From: Bacillota bacterium
GTDB lineage: Bacteria; Bacillota; Clostridia; Acetivibrionales; DTU013
Length of the DNA stretch: 64,000 nucleotides
Direction of reading: 5' to 3'
NCBI GenBank assembly: GCA_023426125.1
Contig: JAFABI010000010.1
Coordinates: 127,056 to 191,055 of the forward strand
The stretch's first letter is position 1. Each line of letters opens with the position of its first letter. Positions 17,850 to 26,051 of this stretch are shown in pieces. Both the position numbers and the translations under genes were made by a program. The notes below the pieces were generated by a model, which saw nothing but the letters and a program-made list of their open reading frames with translations, made no database searches and was not told the origin of the DNA.

Positions 17850-19511
17850 TCAGAAGCTGATTTGCTGTTTCTCAAGCAGCTTCTGTATATATCCTACTGC
17901 CTCTATATCTTTCCGCATACAGCGGCGCCCTTCATCCGCAAGAATTTTTCGTATCTGCGGCGTCCGGAATTTCTCATACCCCGCATCATCCATAGTCAGA
18001 TGGTTCCAGAGGTAGCCGCCATAAGAAGCACATTCCCTCCATGCGTCGATTGCCGAATTCAATTCAGACGACCATTGGGGAACAAGCTCTGCAAGACGGG
18101 TATAATAAGGCAATGCAATACCCCGTTCATGAATCTGGCATAGAGCGTCGCAATATACGAAAAACCGGCCCTTTACGCTATTTTGCCATGTGGCGTCTTC
18201 TCCTGGAACACCGGCAGGGAAATCCAGAGTACATTCGGAGAAGTCATCTCTTTCCAGTTGTTCAAGCATTGCGTCCCAGGCGCCGATTCCTACCTTTGCG
18301 CCACGGACCTCCCCTTTATAGGCATGCTGAACTATAGCTTTGAGTGTGGCCAGTCCGGTTTCTTTTTCATTAGGAATATCGCTTTTGCCGGTCAGCAGGA
18401 TATATCCCCATAGATTTGGAAACCACTCCGCTTTTTCAAAGGGCTTTTCACCATCAAAGCCTTCGTCGGTTTGAAAGTAATTCCAGCCGATAAGTTTTTC
18501 ACCGTCATTCTTGTAGCCGAATACAACACAGCATTCCGGCGGACCAATAATCCCCATAGCGATCACCGGGATACCCCTGTCAATGGACGCCAAAATATCC
18601 CGTCTGGCCGTTTCATAATCTACAAAGGGTTCCTCCATGCCGCGAATAGGTTTTGCGAGTTTCACCTCCGCATTCCAGCCCACCGCTTTAAAGGCACGGA
18701 AATGGGGAGCAAAGGGATTCCCCTCGCAATTGAGGAGATCCACATTGCCCGGATCCCAGCAGCCGGGCATCCAGCGCAGACGGTTGCCGGCCCCGCTCAT
18801 GGCCAGTACGTCGGAATACTGCCAGGATTCCCCCTGGCTCTGCAGTGCTGCATACAATGAACCGACAAAAGGGGTGAGATAGGACTGACTACCGATAAAC
18901 ATGGCAATCCTCGGAACATTGGGAATGATTTTTACACCTATGCTATCATCTCCCTCTGCCATTTTCACATTTTCCTTTTCCTTTTCAATATAGTGGCAAA
19001 TATCTAAAATGATATTGCCCTTTTCATCCGGTGTGAAGAAGCGAGGTTGGGCATACCGCTCAAAAAACCAGTATGCATGGCTGTTGTCCGTTATAATATT
19101 GTACCCCTTACTCATACAACTACCGGCACAATCACCCTCATGGCAATACACCTCGTTTTCCTTGCCATAAAGCCAGGCCACGCCCAGATCCGACGCCGGA
19201 AAATCTACATATTCGAAACCATCCGGAACAGGTGTGTTTTCGGGGAAGAAAATCCCGATCCAATATTCAAATGGCTCCTGCTCTTTCCCCGGTTCTTTTT
19301 CTTTGTAGCGCATGAGTCCAATGGCAGCATCACCATCCTCAAAGTCGGCTCTGGCTGCGTTTTTTTTCAGTAACTCAAACCAGTTGTTAGCAAACCACCC
19401 ATCCCATTTCGCTCCGAATGTTCCATCAACACGGTCGCTGTCACCATATTTTTTTCCGATAAATCGCAGGGCAGGTATGCTTTGTCTGTAAGTTTTAATA
19501 ATCTCCGGCAT
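17850..19511 (-). CDS. GyrI-like effector-binding domain fused to a BtrH/C39-like domain
   Basis: 553 residues. Residues ~1-185 form a GyrI/AraC-type effector-binding domain (FEYWIGIFFPENTPVPDGFEYVDFP; RYAQPRFFTPDEKGNIILD). Residues ~200-370 look like the cysteine peptidase-like domain of BtrH-N/C39 type (LYAALQSQGESWQYSDVLAMSG; GIPVIAMGIIGPPECCVVFGY). The last ~170 residues are helical. There is no DNA-binding domain. ATG 19511 follows GGAGG by eight bases; ATG 19559 would add 16 residues without support. A GyrI-bearing AraC regulator and a second protein with a similar segment lie just upstream. Confidence 0.75.
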   Translation of the reverse strand: MPEIIKTYRQSIPALRFIGKKYGDSDRVDGTFGAKWDGWFANNWFELLKKNAARADFEDGDAAIGLMRYKEKEPGKEQEPFEYWIGIFFPENTPVPDGFEYVDFPASDLGVAWLYGKENEVYCHEGDCAGSCMSKGYNIITDNSHAYWFFERYAQPRFFTPDEKGNIILDICHYIEKEKENVKMAEGDDSIGVKIIPNVPRIAMFIGSQSYLTPFVGSLYAALQSQGESWQYSDVLAMSGAGNRLRWMPGCWDPGNVDLLNCEGNPFAPHFRAFKAVGWNAEVKLAKPIRGMEEPFVDYETARRDILASIDRGIPVIAMGIIGPPECCVVFGYKNDGEKLIGWNYFQTDEGFDGEKPFEKAEWFPNLWGYILLTGKSDIPNEKETGLATLKAIVQHAYKGEVRGAKVGIGAWDAMLEQLERDDFSECTLDFPAGVPGEDATWQNSVKGRFFVYCDALCQIHERGIALPYYTRLAELVPQWSSELNSAIDAWRECASYGGYLWNHLTMDDAGYEKFRTPQIRKILADEGRRCMRKDIEAVGYIQKLLEKQQISF

Positions 19512-19712
19512 CTTCTTTTCCTCCGTTTCTATATTATTTTTGGCAACCGGTACACACATAAGTATATCTATTCAGCTTACCCCTATAATGACTAATTCAA
19601 AGGAAATTTGTCGGTTGTAGACAAATCTCCTTACCGCAGCTTCCTTATAACGCTGTATGGGCGTACTACATATCTTACAGGGCTCACCGTTTTTACGGTT
19701 GAAAGCACCAAA

Positions 19713-19937
19713 CTAAGCAATTTCCGCGATTTTAGTGAGAAATTCCGACTTACTGTCGCATACCACAAACTCACCGTTTAAAAATCCGTAAACCTTGCCG
19801 GCAAGTTCGGGACATTTCGCACTGCATCTTCCAATACAGCCTGTGGTGTGGTCCTTTGCTTTTACGATCCCCTTCAGCTCTTTTACATCAAAACCTGAAC
19901 ATTTTTTGCACACCTTCACTTTTTTAACTTCTGCCAT
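19713..19937 (-). CDS. Small cysteine-rich DUF1450/YuzB-like protein
   Basis: 74 residues, starting at ATG 19937 behind AAGGGAG. Cysteines form a CKKCSGFD pair and a CIGRCSAKCPEL cluster, followed by YGFLNGEFVVCDSKSEFLTKI. The second half resembles the DUF1450 family (YuzB), which has a thioredoxin-like fold with a conserved cysteine pair and a FALVNGEVV strand. Metal or Fe-S binding is possible but not shown. It is monocistronic. Confidence 0.7.
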   Translation of the reverse strand: MAEVKKVKVCKKCSGFDVKELKGIVKAKDHTTGCIGRCSAKCPELAGKVYGFLNGEFVVCDSKSEFLTKIAEIA

Positions 19938-20100
19938 TTTACTACACTCCCTTATATTATTTTCTTTATTAAATCAGGGAAAAGCCGCTTTCTGCACAGC
20001 GTATCCCCTTTTTCACAATTAATCCTATTATACAAAGTATCCGTACCAAAAAATTAACCAAAATTGCGGAAAAATAAAGCCTTCCATAAGGCCGGGCAGT

Positions 20101-20949
20101 TCAATTTCTGCTTATGCAGGGGATCATTATCCTTACTTCGCAGTAGTCGTCGCCTAATGTCCCCATATCAACCTGCTCTATGAAGTTTTCGTCCCAGAGC
20201 ACACTATTCTTTGCTGCCCAGGAGCCTATCACGATATACATGAGGGTGCGCAACCTGTGGGCGCCGGCCTCATCCAGCCTGTGAAGCCCCGTATAATTGA
20301 AAATGGAATACCTGCCCTCCGGCAGGAAGTATGTCGTATTGTTGTTTGGATTGTTTTCAATGCAGCTTATATACCGATGGGCGAAGGTCCCCATTCCGCA
20401 GGGAATACATATGCCGGTGAAGACTCCGCCTTTTGACCGGGAAACGCCGTCTGTCAGCGGCTGCCCCCTTACGTTGTTATCTTTGTAATTATAATGCTTT
20501 TCCTCGCCGGAAAACACTATGCCTGAAAGGTATTTAACCGCAGGCTCAGTAACGAATCTATCGGAATATACTTTTACATTCCCGATTTTCGCCGGCTCAA
20601 AAAGCTGGATTTCCTTCCTGCTGTTACGTAATTTTGCTGGAGAAATGCCGTAAACGGAGCGGAATGCCCTTATGTAAGACTGCTCATATTCAAAGCCGTG
20701 GTCAAGGGCTACATCGATGATCTTCCTCTTTGCGTATAAGTCGGAAATGCTCCTGGAAAGCTTTCTGCGCAGGATATATTCGGCAGGCGAAAAACCGCAG
20801 AATTTATTGAACAGCCGGATAATCTGGAAGCGGGAAAAGCCGCTCTCATGCTCAAGCATCTCATGGGAAACCGCCCCGGCCGGATTTGCCTCAATATTTG
20901 CTTCAATACAGGAAAGCAAGACTTTTAACCTTTGTATCGGATCATCCAT
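20101..20949 (-). CDS. AraC family regulator with GyrI-like C-terminal domain
   Basis: About 282 residues. The N-terminal ~100 residues hold the double HTH of AraC/XylS proteins (HESGFSRFQIIRLFNKFCGFSPAEYILRRKL; IIDVALDHGFEYEQSYIRAFRSVYGISP). The C-terminal ~150 residues form a GyrI-type small-molecule binding domain ending in CEVRIMIPC. This order (HTH first) is that of Rob/SoxS-like effector sensors. ATG 20949 has GCGGAG seven bases upstream; ATG 21000 lacks a site. It lies between two proteins sharing GyrI- or BtrH-like domains, which it may control. Confidence 0.85.
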   Translation of the reverse strand: MDDPIQRLKVLLSCIEANIEANPAGAVSHEMLEHESGFSRFQIIRLFNKFCGFSPAEYILRRKLSRSISDLYAKRKIIDVALDHGFEYEQSYIRAFRSVYGISPAKLRNSRKEIQLFEPAKIGNVKVYSDRFVTEPAVKYLSGIVFSGEEKHYNYKDNNVRGQPLTDGVSRSKGGVFTGICIPCGMGTFAHRYISCIENNPNNNTTYFLPEGRYSIFNYTGLHRLDEAGAHRLRTLMYIVIGSWAAKNSVLWDENFIEQVDMGTLGDDYCEVRIMIPCISRN

Positions 20950-21033
20950 AGTTTTCTCCGCAATTTCTCCACAATTTTGAGCAATTTCCTTTCTTTTCAT
21001 GCTATAATACCATTATAAAGCAAGCTTCAGGTA

Positions 21034-21181
21034 AGCACTAGTGAAAATATCACTTACGCTAAAATTTTCTGCAAACGCAGTCTTGGTACGCCGGGGCCGG
21101 TTGCAAATGCTTTGCATTGGCCGCTCGTCCATGCAGCCTATACTTGCAGAAAAAGCGCAAGTAATATTTTCAGTGCTCCTA
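21034..21181. repeat. MITE-like palindromic element
   Basis: A ~148-base element with ~40-base imperfect terminal inverted repeats. The left end is AGCACTAGTGAAAATATCAC and the right end, read on the other strand, TAGGAGCACTGAAAATATTA; both continue toward a shared TTTTCTGCAA. Related ends occur at 22984, 25948 and 31856. No ORF is inside. Confidence 0.7.
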
Positions 21182-21207
21182 AGTAGCAAGAAAAAGGTGG
21201 GGTGTCG

Positions 21208-22263
21208 GTGGTTTTTGAAAAATTCATGGTCACAGAGCGGGGCAGGCTCGAAAATTCTGATAATTTAATGCTTACGCCCCATGATTTTGCCTTTCCGTCC
21301 CTCATGTCAACCCTTGCAATTTTTATGGGGCTTCCAGTCAGGACGTGGGTCAGTGAAGGGCATGGGATTCAATGGCTTGATATTCGTGACCACTATACGC
21401 AGGTGGGGATTTCCGCAGAAGGTTTCGGCATGATGTATGGCCTGCCTCATGGCGTTTTAAGGGACAGCCGCTTCGGAAGCGCTCCCGTCATGGATTGCTT
21501 CGCATTTCTGAGCCTGCCGTGCAGGCTGTATGCCGACAGTTCTGTTGCGGTAAAAGACAGGGGACTGAATAAGCCGCAAGACTTTATTGATATAATTACA
21601 GACCATATCACAAAAAACCTTCCCGCAGCCGTATTGACCAATGAGGCTATGCAAATACTTGTCACCGGATATGAAAACTACGGTAAAACCTTGCGTGGAT
21701 GGGTGTTTTCAGATGGAGCGGATAATACCAACAAGTCTTTTCATTATGACCTTTGTCAGCTTATCGACAATTGGACGGATACCGCCTTTGCTGTTATCAC
21801 TGCAGGTGAGCCGCATAGGACTTGTAATAAAAAAGATATTCTCTCAAGGGCGCTCAAAAGAGGATATGATATGCTCACGGAAGAAAATAAATCCGGATAT
21901 GGCAAAAAAATATACAAAGACTGGTCGGATGCCATGAATGATGATAGCAAATTTTCGGGCAGTATCTCAGAAAGACCATATATCGACCCTCATATATGGG
22001 ATCTGGCGGAGCGCAGAGCATGGACGTCCAACTTTTTACGCGATGTCAAATCCGTTATCCCGGATGCGGAGCTGGCCGGAGCTATTGAAGCATTTGACGG
22101 AATCCATGATAAAATGTGGACAATCAATAGCCTCTGCAGTGGAAATGACTGTATAAGGTTAAAAGACAGGGGTGTGAGGCTGCAAATTGTTGATATTATA
22201 AAAGAGTGCGCCAGGCTGGACCTTAAGGCAGCTGAATGTATTAAAAATGCTTCAATATTTTAA
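21208..22263 (+). CDS. Hypothetical protein with BtrH/C39-like region
   Basis: About 351 residues, soluble. I do not recognise it firmly. The segment LPAAVLTNEAMQILVTGYENYGKTLRGWVFSDG aligns by eye with the corresponding region of the 17850-19511 protein (IGPPECCVVFGYKNDGEKLIGWNYF), suggesting the same cysteine peptidase-like fold. The C-terminal ~100 residues are helical. GTG 21208 is seven bases after AGGTGG and is preferred over GTG 21202. It is divergent from the AraC-GyrI regulator, with a MITE-like repeat between them. Confidence 0.65.
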   Translation: MVFEKFMVTERGRLENSDNLMLTPHDFAFPSLMSTLAIFMGLPVRTWVSEGHGIQWLDIRDHYTQVGISAEGFGMMYGLPHGVLRDSRFGSAPVMDCFAFLSLPCRLYADSSVAVKDRGLNKPQDFIDIITDHITKNLPAAVLTNEAMQILVTGYENYGKTLRGWVFSDGADNTNKSFHYDLCQLIDNWTDTAFAVITAGEPHRTCNKKDILSRALKRGYDMLTEENKSGYGKKIYKDWSDAMNDDSKFSGSISERPYIDPHIWDLAERRAWTSNFLRDVKSVIPDAELAGAIEAFDGIHDKMWTINSLCSGNDCIRLKDRGVRLQIVDIIKECARLDLKAAECIKNASIF

Positions 22264-22560
22264 TCTTTCTCTACCTGCTTCTTCTTTTAACGTATTTGTA
22301 TAGTCCCCATAAACCCTGCCGGCTTTTTCCTCCGTATTTTTTGCATCATATATGTGTATATGCCGGTTTCGCTCCTCGGCAATCATTTTTTCAATATCAA
22401 TCTGATTTTTTGCTCTGATTTCCTCTTTCCTTATTTCTGTTTCCTGTCTCATCTTCTCAATTTCCAGTTTGAACTTCAAAACCCTGTTAATAATAAAAGG
22501 ACTCATAACTGCCAGTACAAAACCAATAGTACCAATAATTATATCCCAATTAGACCCCAT
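22252..22560 (-). CDS. Small membrane-anchored coiled-coil protein
   Basis: 102 residues. One N-terminal membrane helix (WDIIIGTIGFVLAVMSPFIIN) is followed by a charged coiled coil (KLEIEKMRQETEIRKEEIRAKNQIDIEKM). ATG 22560 follows GGAGG. It converges on, and overlaps by 12 bases, the end of the 21208-22263 gene. Function unknown. Confidence 0.65.
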   Translation of the reverse strand: MGSNWDIIIGTIGFVLAVMSPFIINRVLKFKLEIEKMRQETEIRKEEIRAKNQIDIEKMIAEERNRHIHIYDAKNTEEKAGRVYGDYTNTLKEEAGRERLKY

Positions 22561-22637
22561 CCTGTTGCCTCCTGTTGTATATTTGTATCGTATTATATCA
22601 CAACGCGGCTTACATCTGCAATTGCAGTAGTCAGTCC

Positions 22638-22769
22638 TTCAATTCGTAATTTGTTTTAATTTGTCATTGCGAGCAGGGTGAAGCAATCTCTGCAAACCTT
22701 AAAAATGAGATTCCCATGTCGCTAAGGCTCCTCGGAATGACAAGATCAACCTCATATTGCGAATTGAAG
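22638..22769. repeat. TGTCATTGCGAGC palindromic repeat with outer inverted repeats
   Basis: The core TGTCATTGCGAGC...CTCGGAATGACA (22662-22742) is a widespread bacterial intergenic palindrome. It is flanked by CTTCAATTCG / CGAATTGAAG. A second copy is at 56019-56154 and a fragment near 4857. Confidence 0.75.
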
Positions 22770-22785
22770 TTTCCTGCAAAATCCC

Positions 22786-22814
22786 TTGACTGAAATAATT
22801 GGCCGTATTAATAT
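22786..22814 (+). promoter_or_regulatory. Promoter of the metG T-box leader
   Basis: TTGACT (22786-22791), a 17-base spacer and TAATAT (22809-22814) lie about 30 bases before the start of the leader structure. Confidence 0.6.
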
Positions 22815-22842
22815 ATATACAAACATACTAACGCAAGAAATG

Positions 22843-23322
22843 CGATGAAGAGAAGAGTAGGTTGTTGACGTCTTTTACAGAGAACTCCGCAAGCTGAGAA
22901 GGAGCAAGGAATAGACGACTGAAGATGGTCTTGGAGCTTTCGCACCGAACAGGCAGGACATTTTTCTGAAATGCCCGCTAACTTAGGAGCACTGCAAATA
23001 TTACTTCCCGTTCTTCGGAAAATGCCGGCCGCAATGGACTGCATTTTCCGAAACCTATACAGGAAGTTATATTTGCACCCGTACCTAGAGGACGTGTCCC
23101 AGGCTGCATGGCCGAGCAGTCGGCCTAAAGCCGGCGACCATCCCCTTTCCCTGTCAGGCTGCGACGGATGCACCCGTTATAGTGCCGGAGAATAACGTGT
23201 AAGATGCCTTGCACTCGTTCTTGTTGAGGTTGATGCTGCGAGGCGTCAATGAACCGGGGTGGTAACACGAAGTATCATGCTCTCGTCCCCAGGATATATA
23301 TCCTGGAGGTGAGAGCTTTTTT
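22843..23322 (+). ncRNA. T-box leader (methionine) upstream of metG
   Basis: A tRNA-sensing leader. Stem I features are seen near 22843-22950, including the AAGCTGAGAAGGAGC segment and a specifier-like loop GAAGATGGTC offering AUG (Met). The antiterminator bulge reads GGGTGGTAACACG (23257-23269), where TGGT would pair with an ACCA tRNA end. The terminator is GCTCTCGTCCCC / GGAGGTGAGAGC followed by TTTTTT (23279-23322). At ~480 bases it is about twice the usual length because of a palindromic insert. Uncharged tRNA-Met should favour readthrough into metG. Confidence 0.8.
22984..23085. repeat. Palindromic element inside the T-box leader
   Basis: Arms TAGGAGCACTGCAAATATTA... and its partner near 23040-23080 (ending TTATATTTGCAC) form a long imperfect hairpin. 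The outer ~20 bases match the right end of the MITE-like repeat at 21034-21181. Confidence 0.6.
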
Positions 23323-23390
23323 ATTGAACATGGGATAGATTTCAGTTTTATTTTATGCTGTAGTTACAGCAGAAGAATGGAGGGTTTACA

Positions 23391-25022
23391 ATGAATGTTT
23401 TAATTGGAGGAGCATGGCCTTATGCAAACGGCTCCCTGCATATCGGACATATCGCAGCATTATTGCCGGGGGATGTACTGGCCCGGTACTTCAGGGCGAA
23501 AGGCGATACGGTCTTTTTCGTTTCCGGCAGCGACTGCCACGGCACACCGGTCACCATCAGGGCCAGGCAGGAGAATAAGACGCCGCGGGAAATCAGCGAT
23601 TTCTATCATAATGAGTTTTGTGACTGTCTATGCCGTCTTGGTTTTTCTTACGACCTTTATGGCAAGACATCCGGCGAGGATCATAAAAGCTTTGTTATTG
23701 ATTTCCACAAGAGACTTTATGATGGCGGATATGTCTATGAAAAAAGTACGCCGCAGGCGTACTGTGAGAAATGTAAGCAATTCCTGCCCGACCGTTTTGT
23801 AAAGGGCTTATGCCCTAATTGCGGTGAAAACGCAAGAGGTGATCAATGCGAAGCCTGCGGGAGCGTCCTGGAGCCGGAAAACCTGCTTCAGGCAAAATGC
23901 AGCGTATGCGGCGAAGCGCCTGAATTCCGGCCGGCAAACCATCTTTTCCTGGCTGTTACCCGGATGAAGGATGAACTGGATGCCTATATTGAAAGCCATC
24001 GCTGCTGGCGGAAAAACGCTTACGAGATGTCAAAAAGGTATATCCGTGAAGGCCTCCGGGACCGGAGCCTGACCCGTGACCTGGATTGGGGTATCGATGT
24101 GCCGAAGGATGGATTTGAAAACAAGAAAATATACATCTGGGCGGAAAATGTTCTCGGTTATGTTTCAGACTGCTATACATTATGCCTCCGGCAAGGACTG
24201 GATTTCAATGAATTCTGGAATTGCAGCAGGCAATACTATGTCCATGGCAAGGATAACATCCCTTTCCATACGATCATCCTGCCGTCGCTGCTTTTGGGCC
24301 GCACCGATACCAGGCTGAAATTTCCCGACGAAATAATTTCCAGCGAATACCTTACCCTTGAGGGAAAAAAGATTTCCACCAGCGGCAACTGGGCGATATG
24401 GGTGAAAGACATCCTTGAACGCTACAATCCAGACTCCGTCCGCTATTTTCTTCTCGGCAACGGCCCGGAAAAACGGGACACAGACTTTACCTGGCGGGAA
24501 TTCATCAACAGCCACAACGGCGAGCTTCTCGGAGCTTACGGAAATTTTGTCAACCGATGCCTTATATTTATTCAGAAAGCCTTTGAAGGGAAAGTACCGG
24601 AAACGCAAGGCAGCCCGGATATAATACCATCCCTTGGAAAGCTTTACCCCTGTGTGGGAAACCTTATCGAACAGGGCTGTATCAAGGATGCACTGGACAC
24701 TCTTTTTGCATTCATCCGTGCGGCAAATAAATTCTTTGATGAAGAAAGGCCCTGGATAACTGTAAAGACTGATATTGGAAAGTGCAAAAAGACCTTGAAT
24801 GCCTGCGTACAGATTATCGCCAATCTTTCTCTGCTGCTTAACCCTTTCCTGCCCTTTTCCTCGGAGAAGGTTAGGAGTACGCTGGAGCTGGGAAAGGCAG
24901 CGTGGAAATATGTCGAGGTTCCTGCCGGCTTTGAACTGGGACCGGTGGAAATACTCTTTGAACGTCTTGATAAAAAGGTCATCCAGGAGGAAGAAGCAAG
25001 GTTGAGGGGCAGCGTAGGGTGA
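23391..25022 (+). CDS. metG: Methionyl-tRNA synthetase, variant KISTS signature
   Basis: 543 residues; charges tRNA-Met with methionine in the cytosol. HIGH motif at 17-20 (LHIGH). Four CxxC zinc knuckles (125/128, 141/144, 153/156, 170/173) mark the double-knuckle type. The KMSKS loop reads KISTS (327-331), a non-standard form. The anticodon-binding helical domain is present, but there is no C-terminal tRNA-binding (EMAP/Arc1p-like) domain found in many ~650-residue MetRS. ATG 23391 follows GGAGG. Its T-box leader supports function. It may be a second MetRS; inference only. Confidence 0.92.
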   Translation: MNVLIGGAWPYANGSLHIGHIAALLPGDVLARYFRAKGDTVFFVSGSDCHGTPVTIRARQENKTPREISDFYHNEFCDCLCRLGFSYDLYGKTSGEDHKSFVIDFHKRLYDGGYVYEKSTPQAYCEKCKQFLPDRFVKGLCPNCGENARGDQCEACGSVLEPENLLQAKCSVCGEAPEFRPANHLFLAVTRMKDELDAYIESHRCWRKNAYEMSKRYIREGLRDRSLTRDLDWGIDVPKDGFENKKIYIWAENVLGYVSDCYTLCLRQGLDFNEFWNCSRQYYVHGKDNIPFHTIILPSLLLGRTDTRLKFPDEIISSEYLTLEGKKISTSGNWAIWVKDILERYNPDSVRYFLLGNGPEKRDTDFTWREFINSHNGELLGAYGNFVNRCLIFIQKAFEGKVPETQGSPDIIPSLGKLYPCVGNLIEQGCIKDALDTLFAFIRAANKFFDEERPWITVKTDIGKCKKTLNACVQIIANLSLLLNPFLPFSSEKVRSTLELGKAAWKYVEVPAGFELGPVEILFERLDKKVIQEEEARLRGSVG

Positions 25023-25078
25023 CAGGGGGACGGGGTTGTTGACACACGAATGTGTCAACAACCCCGCCCCCTGTCACC
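25022..25078. repeat. Perfect-type long palindrome between convergent genes
   Basis: GACAGGGGGACGGGGTTGTT... pairs with its complement across a short loop (26-base arms, one mismatch). It covers the metG stop and the 3' end of the Uma2 gene and could terminate both, although no T-run follows. The CCGTCCCCTGTC portion also appears within the 29941/30148 repeats. Confidence 0.65.
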
Positions 25079-25829
25079 AGGCAAACACCTCCCCAAGGGG
25101 AGCCTCCAGGCCCTCAAACCAAAAGGATTTGACTGTTTCATCCTTTTTATAGGTTGTAAAGGTATCGATCTGGCAATCCTTAAAGCCGTATACCAATATG
25201 GTTTTGTGCACCGGATCCACAACCCAGAATTCCCTGACGCCCGAAAGCATATATGTGTTGAGCTTATCCACCATATCCCTGGACCTGGTTCCGGAAGATA
25301 AAATCTCTACCACCAGAGATGGGGTGCCCATGTATCGCCCTTTCTCGGTAACCGCATCCTCCAGGTCGCATGCGATCAGCAAATCCGGCTGCATTACATC
25401 AGGGGTCTTGAAGTCTTTTTTAAAAAAATGGACGTCAAAGGGTGAGTAAAAGACCTTACATTTTTTCCCCTTCAGATAATTTTTGAACATCACATACAAA
25501 TTACCGGAAATATCCTGGTGAAAGGTGCTCGGAGATGACAGCAAAATAATTTCGCTGTTTATGTATTCCATACGGAGGTCGCTTTTTTCATAAATTTCCA
25601 TGAATTCCTCATAGGATACCTTTTTGCCGCCATATTGGTAATCCAGGGCTTTTTCCTTTACGGTAAAGTACCTTTCTATTTCGGTGATATAAGGGGTCAT
25701 GCGAATGGCTTTATTGCCGTTTTTTGTAATGACCACTTCGTTGTCTTCCATTACATACTCAATATACTTACCTAAATTGGACTTTAATTCGGTGGCTGTT
25801 ATCGTGTCCGGTGTTTTTTCTTTCTTCAT
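25074..25829 (-). CDS. Phd/YefM-type antitoxin domain fused to a Uma2 nuclease-like domain
   Basis: 251 residues. Residues ~8-52 (TATELKSNLGKYIEYV, then VVITKNGNKAIRMTP) match the DNA-binding Phd/YefM antitoxin fold. Residues ~75-251 match Uma2/DUF820, a PD-(D/E)XK-type domain (MQPDLLIACD; PSLVVEILSSGT; YMLSGVREFWVVDP). ATG 25829 is set by GGGAGG; ATG 25850 is less likely. Three ATCGTACGAT-type sites spaced exactly 21 bases apart cover its promoter, so it probably represses itself through the Phd part. The role of the nuclease-like part is unknown. Confidence 0.85.
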   Translation of the reverse strand: MKKEKTPDTITATELKSNLGKYIEYVMEDNEVVITKNGNKAIRMTPYITEIERYFTVKEKALDYQYGGKKVSYEEFMEIYEKSDLRMEYINSEIILLSSPSTFHQDISGNLYVMFKNYLKGKKCKVFYSPFDVHFFKKDFKTPDVMQPDLLIACDLEDAVTEKGRYMGTPSLVVEILSSGTRSRDMVDKLNTYMLSGVREFWVVDPVHKTILVYGFKDCQIDTFTTYKKDETVKSFWFEGLEAPLGEVFAW

Positions 25830-25859
25830 GCTGCCGCCTCCCTCAAACAATTCGCTTCC

Positions 25860-25920
25860 ATCGTACGATTTACAATATATATCGTACGATTATTATATAA
25901 AATCGCACGATGTGCGTCAA
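25860..25920 (-). promoter_or_regulatory. Promoter with three 21-bp-phased operators
   Basis: ATCGTACGAT at 25860-25869 and 25881-25890 and ATCGCACGAT at 25902-25911 lie at intervals of exactly 21 bases. The minus-strand promoter TTGACG (25920-25915), 17-base spacer, TATAAT (25897-25892) places one site in the spacer and one directly after the -10. Confidence 0.8.
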
Positions 25921-25947
25921 CACCTGCATAACAAGTTGCAGCAATTA

Positions 25948-25974
25948 AGCACTGGTGAAAATTTAAATAATAGG
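25948..25974. repeat. Fragment of the AGCACTGGTGAAAAT repeat
   Basis: One arm of the MITE-like family (AGCACTGGTGAAAATTTAAA) is present, without a visible partner arm. Confidence 0.5.
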
Positions 25975-26051
25975 ACGAATCCAGTTGTAATCCAGTCATA
26001 CGGCTCGTAAAGAAATGGCCATTTAAGTGGAGCATGGCAGTCTCAGCCTTT

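Noticed and set aside
22808..23173. 121-aa minus-strand frame
   Set aside because: It lies opposite the metG T-box leader and its palindromic insert; composition is not protein-like and there is no ribosome site.
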